Shown: piece by piece, positions 58,587-64,000 of the stretch | Layout of the letters: each line of letters opens with the position of its first letter | Numbering within the stretch: the first letter of the stretch is position 1 | Assembly: GCF_002198115.1 (NCBI RefSeq) | Contig: NZ_NGNR01000004.1 | Location: 1-64,000, forward strand | DNA: 64,000 nucleotides | DNA from: Robiginitalea sediminis | GTDB taxonomy: Bacteria; Bacteroidota; Bacteroidia; Flavobacteriales; Flavobacteriaceae | Direction of reading: 5' to 3' | Made by a program: the position numbers and the translations under genes | Notes under the pieces: generated by a model | Database searches by the model: none | The model's input: the letters and a program-made list of their open reading frames with translations, nothing else | Told to the model about the DNA's origin: nothing

Positions 58587-59921
58587 ATGAAAAAACTGTT
58601 GCTCCTAGCAGGCCTTTTATCGGTGGTAGCCGCCAGCCATTCCCAGGAGGTTCTCCTCTCCGGGGACGAAGTCCTGCAACGCGCCCTGGAGGCCAATACG
58701 GGGCTGAAGATATCCCAGGCCGCCTTTCGGGAGGCCCAGGGAGAATTCCGCCAGACCCATTCCCTGTTCCTGCCGGAGGTCACGGCATCCCACACGGGGA
58801 TCGTGACTACCAACCCCCTGATGGCCTTCGGGTCGAAACTCAACCAGGAAATCCTGACCCAGGCCGATTTTAACCCTGCCCTGCTGAACGACCCCCAGCG
58901 GACGGAGAACTACGCCACCCTGCTGGAAGTCCGCCAGCCCCTCATCAATATAGACGGGTTGTTCCAGCGCAAAGCGGCCCGGTATAAAATGGAGGCCGCC
59001 GCCCTGCAGGCCCAGCGCAGCCGGGACTACCTCTCCCTACAGGCAAATGCCGCCTACATGAACCTGCAACTGGCCCACAAGGCTGTGGCGGTTACCCAAA
59101 AAGCCCTCCGCGCTGCCGAGGCCAACCTCAGGTGGGCCGAAAGCAATTACCGGCAAGGATACCTTCAAAAACAGGACCTGCTGGAAGTTCAGGTACGGGT
59201 AAGCGAGGTGCGGAACCAGTGGCAGCAAGCCCAAAGTCAGGTTGCCAATTCCTCCGATGCCCTGGCGGTGCTAATGGATGAGCCCGTTTCGGCGGTTTAT
59301 GTGCCCCGCGACAGCCTGATTCCCCAACCGGCTGCTCCAAGCTCCTGGAGCCTGTCCGAGGAACGTCCGGATATCCGGGCCATGAGCCTGGCTGCAGAAG
59401 CCTACAGCAGTGCCTACCGGGCCGATAAAACAGCATTCCTACCCCGTCTTAATGCCTTTGGCACCTATGCTCTGTACGACGATGAGCTCCTCCGGTTCGG
59501 GGCAGACGGATACACCATTGGGGCTGAACTCCGGTGGGACCTCTTTGGCGGCCATAAACGCCTGGGCAAAGTACAATCCAGCCGCGCTGCCATGGAAAAA
59601 TCCCAACTGGAGCAGGCCCAGTACTACTCCGAAAGCCAGCGGGAGCTGCAGCGGGCGGAGCGCGCCCTGGACGACGCCCGGGCCCGGTTGGACCTCACCC
59701 GGCAAGCCCTGGAACAGTCTGCGGAAGCCCTTCGGATCCGCACCAACCGGTTCCGGGAAGGCCTGGAAAAAACAGCCGACCTGCTTACTGCTGAGGCAAA
59801 TGCGGCCGGGAAGGAAATGGAATATTACCAAACGATTTTCGAATACAACTACGCCCTGGCCTACCTGAAATTCCTGGCTGCGGGCAATACCGCCCCGAAT
59901 GGGGAGACCCTTAACCCTTAA
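58587..59921 (+). CDS. TolC family outer-membrane efflux protein
   Basis: 444 residues with a signal peptide ending SHSQ. Coiled-coil channel segments (LSLQANAAYMNLQLAHKAVAVTQKALRAAEANLRWAESNY, REGLEKTADLLTAEANAAGKEM) define an outer-membrane efflux duct. First gene of the TolC-adaptor-RND operon whose promoter carries operator 3. The substrate is unknown. The stop TAA shares one base with the following ATG. Confidence 0.9.
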   Translation: MKKLLLLAGLLSVVAASHSQEVLLSGDEVLQRALEANTGLKISQAAFREAQGEFRQTHSLFLPEVTASHTGIVTTNPLMAFGSKLNQEILTQADFNPALLNDPQRTENYATLLEVRQPLINIDGLFQRKAARYKMEAAALQAQRSRDYLSLQANAAYMNLQLAHKAVAVTQKALRAAEANLRWAESNYRQGYLQKQDLLEVQVRVSEVRNQWQQAQSQVANSSDALAVLMDEPVSAVYVPRDSLIPQPAAPSSWSLSEERPDIRAMSLAAEAYSSAYRADKTAFLPRLNAFGTYALYDDELLRFGADGYTIGAELRWDLFGGHKRLGKVQSSRAAMEKSQLEQAQYYSESQRELQRAERALDDARARLDLTRQALEQSAEALRIRTNRFREGLEKTADLLTAEANAAGKEMEYYQTIFEYNYALAYLKFLAAGNTAPNGETLNP

Positions 59922-61015
59922 TGCACCTAAAGATGAAAAGGATCACCCTTTTATATTCAATTGCCACCGCCCTTATACTGGGCAGTTGCCGACCGGACAA
60001 CGCCGGGGATCGCGCCTCCCAATCCGAACCCGTTTTGGTGGAAACAGCGACTGCAGGCGGTACTGCCGCCACAGCCTACCTCTCGGTTAGCGGGACCGTA
60101 ACCGCCGCGAAACAGGCCGACCTCAGTACGCGAACCATGGGCTATGTCCGTTCGGTACAGGTCCGGGTTGGCGACCGGGTGGCAGCGGGCACCGTCCTGC
60201 TGCAGCTGGACAATGCCGATCTGCAGGCCCGCATGGCACAGACCACTGCCTCCATTACCGAGGCGGAAGCGGCATACGCCATAGCCGATAAGGACTATCA
60301 GCGGTACACCCGTCTTTTTGCGGACCAAAGTGCCTCCCAAAAGGAACTGGACGATATCACCGCCCGCTACCAGATGGCAGGGGCGCGCCTGGAGGCGGCC
60401 CGCCAAATGAAACAGGAAGTGCAGGCCCAGGTGGCCTATACCCGGATAACCGCCCCCTTTGCCGGGGTGGTCACCCATATACACGCAGATGCGGGGGACC
60501 TGGCCAGCCCGGGCCAACCCCTAATCGCCATAGAGGCGCCAGGGGATTTTGAAGTGGAGGCACGCATCCCGGAACACGAGATTTCGGGCGTGGCCAAGGG
60601 CGATACAGCCCTGGTCTATATCAAGGCCCTGGGCAAGCGCCTTCAAGGCTATGTCAGCGAGTTGAGCAATTCGGCGCGCCAATCCGGCGGGCAATACCTG
60701 GCGACCCTTACCCTTACAGATCAGGCAAAAGGGCTGCGCTCCGGCATGTACGCCACCCTGGATTTTGCGAGGGAAGGCACCCGGGAACCCGAAGGGCAAC
60801 CGGTTCTTATCCCGGAGACCGCCATTGTGCGCCAGGGACAGCTGACCGGGGTGTATACCGTAAGCCAGTCCAATACCGGGCTGCTGCGGTGGGTCCGCCT
60901 GGGGAGGACTTTCCAGGGGCAAACCGAAGTGCTATCCGGCCTTAAAGCCGGGGAAGCCTACATCGTATCGGCCAAAAGTAAATTGTACAACGGGGTGCCT
61001 GTGCGCACCCGGTAA
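59921..61015 (+). CDS. RND efflux periplasmic adaptor lipoprotein (MFP)
   Basis: 364 residues. Lipoprotein signal with lipobox LGSC. The order of segments, VRSVQVRVGDRVAAGTVLLQLDNADL (lipoyl half), a helical hairpin (~90-145, with SITEAEAAYAIADKDYQRYTRLF), ITAPFAGVVTHIHADAGDLASPGQPL (second lipoyl half) and a beta-barrel, is that of HlyD-like adaptors. It lacks the metal-binding head of the CusB protein. TAATG overlap with tolC suggests coupling; an alternative start at 59933 (MKRITLL) gives a more normal signal peptide. Confidence 0.92.
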   Translation: MHLKMKRITLLYSIATALILGSCRPDNAGDRASQSEPVLVETATAGGTAATAYLSVSGTVTAAKQADLSTRTMGYVRSVQVRVGDRVAAGTVLLQLDNADLQARMAQTTASITEAEAAYAIADKDYQRYTRLFADQSASQKELDDITARYQMAGARLEAARQMKQEVQAQVAYTRITAPFAGVVTHIHADAGDLASPGQPLIAIEAPGDFEVEARIPEHEISGVAKGDTALVYIKALGKRLQGYVSELSNSARQSGGQYLATLTLTDQAKGLRSGMYATLDFAREGTREPEGQPVLIPETAIVRQGQLTGVYTVSQSNTGLLRWVRLGRTFQGQTEVLSGLKAGEAYIVSAKSKLYNGVPVRTR

Positions 61016-61027
61016 TCCCCCGCCCTT

Positions 61028-64000
61028 ATGAAAGACGGATTAGCCGGCAAAATCGCCAAAGGCTTTATAGGCTCCAAACTCACTGTCCTGCTGATGATCG
61101 TATTCATGGTCATCGGGGTATATAGCTCCTTCCTGATCCCAAGGGAGGAGGAACCGCAGATCGATGTGCCCATGGCCGATATCTTTGTCGGCTACCCCGG
61201 GGCCAGTCCGGCAGAGGTGGAAGCCCGGGTGGTAAAACCCCTGGAAAAACTTATCTCCAACATCCCGGGCGTGGAATACGTCTATGCCACAGCCATGCAG
61301 GAGCAGGCCATGGTCATCGTGCAGTTCTACGTGGGGGAAGATATTGAACGGTCCTTTGTGAAACTCTACAACGAGATCAACAAGCACATGGACCGCATGC
61401 CCCGCGGGGTGACGTTCCCCCTGGTCAAAACACGGGCTATAGACGATGTGCCCATGCTGGCCCTGACTCTTTGGAGCGAGACCTACGACGACTACCAGCT
61501 GGGGCTGCTGGCCCAAAGCCTGACCGATGAAATCGAAAAAGTACGGGATGTTTCCATCACCAAGCAGATCGGGGGTCGCAGCCGGGAATTGCGCGTGGTC
61601 CTGGACAAGGAAAAAATGGCAGCCAGCGGGTTGGATTTCCTGTCGGTGGCCGGCCAGGTACAGGCAGCCAACGCCGAAATGGATTCCGGCAGCTTCGACC
61701 GGGCCGACACGGAATACAAAGTGCGGACCGGGCGCTTTCTCTCCAGCGCTGCCGAGGTGGAAAACCTCATTGTGGGAACCCAGGGCGGGCAACCCGTTTA
61801 CCTAGGGCAGATTGCGCGGGTAGAGGACGGCCCCGAAATACCCCAGAGCTATGTGTCCCTGGGCTTTGGCGGGGCCAGTGAAAAAGCAACGGAACACCCT
61901 GCTGAATATCCGGCCGTTACCCTCTCAGTGGCCAAACGAAAGGGGGCAGATGCCATGAAGATCTCCGATGAGATCCTTCAGAAAGTGGAACGCCTCCGGG
62001 CGGATCTCATCCCGGACGACGTCCATTTGGAGGTCACCCGGAACTATGGGGAAACAGCCTCTCAGAAAGTATCGGAACTCCTGATGCACCTCATTGGCGC
62101 CATTATAGCCGTAACCTTTGTGGTCATGCTGGCCATGGGGTGGCGCGGCGGGCTGGTGGTCTTCCTCTCGGTACCCATCACCTTCGCCCTTACCCTGCTG
62201 AGCTACTACATGCTGGACTATACCCTGAACCGCATTACCCTTTTTGCCCTGGTTTTTGTAACCGGGATTGTGGTGGACGATTCCATCATCATCGCCGAGA
62301 ACATGCACCGGCATTTTAAAATGAAGCGGCTGCCCTTCAGGCAGGCTGCACTCTACGCCATAAACGAAGTGGGGAACCCCACCATCCTGGCCACCTTTAC
62401 CGTTATTGCCTCTGTCCTGCCCATGGCCTTTGTATCCGGGCTTATGGGGCCCTATATGTCCCCCATGCCCATCGGGGCCTCCATCGCCATGCTCCTCTCC
62501 CTTTTTGTGGCCCTGACCATTACGCCCTACCTGGGCTACCTCTTCCTGCGGGAAAAGGACAAAAAAGGCAACGGGGAAGAAAAAACACATAAAGCCCTGG
62601 AGGAAACCTTTATCTACCGCTGGTACGAAAAACTGGAGCGCCCGCTTATCGAAAACCGGACACGGCGCTATGCCTTCCTGGGCATTACCTTCCTGCTGCT
62701 CATCGGTTCGGTGGGCATGTTCTTCACCCAATCGGTCCTGGTGAAAATGCTGCCCTTCGACAATAAAAACGAATTCCAGGTGGTCATTGACATGCCTGAG
62801 GGCACCACTTTGGAACGGACGGCTGTGGTGGCGCGGGAAATAGGCCAGTACCTCAAAACCCGGCCGGAGGTGGTTAACTACCAGGCCTATGTGGGCACCT
62901 CTGCCCCCATCACTTTTAACGGGCTGGTACGTCACTACGACCTGCGGGGCGGCAGCAATATGGCCGATATCCAGGTAAACCTGACGGACAAACACGACCG
63001 TTCCGAGCAAAGCCACGATATCGCCAAGGCGATGCGCCCCGGCATCCAACAAATCGCAGCCGCGTACAACGCCAATGTAAAGCTGGTGGAGGTCCCGCCC
63101 GGCCCCCCGGTACTCTCGACCATCGTAGCCGAGGTGTACGGACCCGATTACGACCGGCAGATTGCCCTGGCCGCACAGGTGGAGAACATCCTCAAGGAAA
63201 CCACCGATGTGGTGGATGTGGACGGCATGACCGAAGCAGACCAGACGGAGTATACCTTTGCAGTAGACCGGGAAAAAGCCATGCAGTTTGGCCTTGCGCC
63301 CCAGCAGTTGGTGCAAACCGCCCATATGGCCCTCTCCGGCCAGGCCATTACCAGTCTCTACGATGAAAATGCCCTGCGGCCGGTAGACCTGGTCCTGGAC
63401 CTGGAAGAGGCCGACAAATCTTCCGTAAGCGCCCTATCCCAATTGCGGGTAAAGGCCGCAACGGGCGATATGCTTCCCCTGGGGGACTTTATCTCGGTGG
63501 AGGAAAATCCTCGGGACAAGAGTATTTACCGCAAGAATCAGCGGCGGGTGGTCTATGTCATGGCCGACATGGCCGGGACCCTCGAAAGCCCGGTTTACGC
63601 CATCCTGGGAATGGAAGACCGGCTGAAACAAATCCAGTTGCCGGCGGGTTATACCCTGGAAGAGAAGTACCTGGGCCTGCCGGAGCAGGAATCCGATTTC
63701 ACCGTGAAATGGGACGGGGAGTGGCAGATTACCCTGGAAGTTTTCCGCGACCTGGGGCTGGCCTTTGCCGGGGTAATCGTCATCATTTACATGCTAATTG
63801 TGGGGTGGTTCCAGAACTTCAAGGCCCCGGTGGTGATGATGGTGGCCATTCCGCTCTCCATGGTGGGTATCGTAGTGGGCCACTGGCTTATGGGCGCCTT
63901 TTTTACGGCCACCTCCTTTATCGGGATGATTGCCCTGGCGGGGATCATGGTGCGCAACTCCGTATTGCTCATCGATTTTGTCAACCTGCGCCTGGCTGAG
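61028..64000 (+). CDS. RND efflux permease (AcrB/CzcA superfamily), cut by window edge
   Basis: 991 residues visible, with no stop before the edge. Starts 12 nt after the adaptor stop. GKIAKGFIGSKLTVLLMIVFMVIGVYSSFLIPREEEPQI is the first helix, then the two porter halves, TM4 relay residues in GIVVDDSIIIAEN, and the second half with FIGMIALAGIMVRNSVLLIDFV near the end. The lone Asp-Asp in TM4 and the PREEEPQI start are like the AcrB/ MMPL-type multidrug RND group of Bacteroidota more than the copper CusA. Operator 3 controls the operon. The missing C-terminus is about 50-100 residues. Confidence 0.92.
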   Translation, partial: MKDGLAGKIAKGFIGSKLTVLLMIVFMVIGVYSSFLIPREEEPQIDVPMADIFVGYPGASPAEVEARVVKPLEKLISNIPGVEYVYATAMQEQAMVIVQFYVGEDIERSFVKLYNEINKHMDRMPRGVTFPLVKTRAIDDVPMLALTLWSETYDDYQLGLLAQSLTDEIEKVRDVSITKQIGGRSRELRVVLDKEKMAASGLDFLSVAGQVQAANAEMDSGSFDRADTEYKVRTGRFLSSAAEVENLIVGTQGGQPVYLGQIARVEDGPEIPQSYVSLGFGGASEKATEHPAEYPAVTLSVAKRKGADAMKISDEILQKVERLRADLIPDDVHLEVTRNYGETASQKVSELLMHLIGAIIAVTFVVMLAMGWRGGLVVFLSVPITFALTLLSYYMLDYTLNRITLFALVFVTGIVVDDSIIIAENMHRHFKMKRLPFRQAALYAINEVGNPTILATFTVIASVLPMAFVSGLMGPYMSPMPIGASIAMLLSLFVALTITPYLGYLFLREKDKKGNGEEKTHKALEETFIYRWYEKLERPLIENRTRRYAFLGITFLLLIGSVGMFFTQSVLVKMLPFDNKNEFQVVIDMPEGTTLERTAVVAREIGQYLKTRPEVVNYQAYVGTSAPITFNGLVRHYDLRGGSNMADIQVNLTDKHDRSEQSHDIAKAMRPGIQQIAAAYNANVKLVEVPPGPPVLSTIVAEVYGPDYDRQIALAAQVENILKETTDVVDVDGMTEADQTEYTFAVDREKAMQFGLAPQQLVQTAHMALSGQAITSLYDENALRPVDLVLDLEEADKSSVSALSQLRVKAATGDMLPLGDFISVEENPRDKSIYRKNQRRVVYVMADMAGTLESPVYAILGMEDRLKQIQLPAGYTLEEKYLGLPEQESDFTVKWDGEWQITLEVFRDLGLAFAGVIVIIYMLIVGWFQNFKAPVVMMVAIPLSMVGIVVGHWLMGAFFTATSFIGMIALAGIMVRNSVLLIDFVNLRLAE

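Noticed and set aside
61925-63325. 466-residue minus-strand frame inside the RND permease gene
   Set aside because: It is antisense to conserved permease motifs; His/Gly-rich shadow.
1-64000. Prophage, integrative element, insertion sequence, CRISPR array, tRNA or rRNA
   Set aside because: No integrase, transposase, phage structural gene, repeat-spacer array or recognisable tRNA/rRNA was seen on either strand.

Overview
The window comes from a Bacteroidota chromosome, most likely a high-GC member of the Flavobacteriaceae (Robiginitalea-like; this is an inference from GC content and gene families, not a database result). Supporting signs are Bacteroidota -7 promoter elements (TAnnTTTG, with TACCTTTA/TACTTTTA variants), 2TM-domain proteins beside LytTR regulators, DUF3347 and HYC_CC_PP copper-associated proteins, head-GIN and PspC proteins, and a LETM1-related biofilm-associated protein. 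I see no rRNA, tRNA, insertion sequence, prophage or CRISPR array. Antisense reading frames are abundant because of the GC-rich codon bias and were left out.

Layout. 0.4-8.3 kb (+): secreted Asp-box/VPS10-like protein, S9 peptidase lipoprotein, DUF2490 outer-membrane protein, alpha/beta hydrolase-OsmC fusion and a Cu/Zn superoxide dismutase lipoprotein. 8.4-13.5 kb: a 38-residue membrane protein, a LETM1-related protein, and a minus-strand operon with a LytS-like kinase carrying a C-terminal 2TM domain, four stand-alone 2TM proteins and a LytTR regulator. 13.7-17.6 kb (+): PaiB-like flavoprotein, PLDc_N-like membrane protein, Tat-exported TIM-barrel isomerase, GNAT enzyme, DUF2141 protein and a cation transporter with a metal-binding head. 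17.7-24.1 kb: divergent dps/oxyR, a DacB-type carboxypeptidase, NudK and small conserved families. 24.2-30.9 kb (+): DUF4870, a NTF2-like protein, a PadR-PspC-headGIN module, dipeptide epimerase plus an AONS-like PLP enzyme, and a lipocalin-like protein. 31.0-44.6 kb (-): trxB, a sulfatase lipoprotein, then a copper-efflux operon (HYC_CC_PP, CusA, TolC, DUF3347 lipoprotein, CopA, PepSY protein, CusB-DUF3347).

44.7-50.0 kb (-) is a hydroxyproline catabolic operon: DapA-family deaminase, ketoglutarate-semialdehyde dehydrogenase, a DUF885 metallopeptidase and 4-hydroxyproline epimerase. The D-hydroxyproline oxidase is not in it. 50.2-54.6 kb (+) is a nitric-oxide-type sensory phosphorelay: CheY-like receiver, H-NOX protein, soluble four-PAS histidine kinase, Hpt protein and LytTR regulator, with start/stop overlaps at most junctions. 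It is followed by about 310 nt of highly structured non-coding sequence ending in a strong terminator, then a 1-Cys peroxiredoxin.

55.8-64.0 kb holds the most striking regulatory arrangement. An OprC/NosA-like copper TonB receptor and a Cys-rich membrane protein face a TolC-MFP-RND efflux operon whose RND gene runs off the right edge. Between them lie three GTrAC-N4-GTyAC palindromes of Crp/Fnr type. The two outer ones are centred exactly 36.5 bp from the last base of a -7 element on their own side, the class II activator geometry. Together with the H-NOX relay, CusA/CopA/SodC and the peroxiredoxin, this suggests a region concerned with copper, NO and oxidative stress, possibly linked to denitrification.
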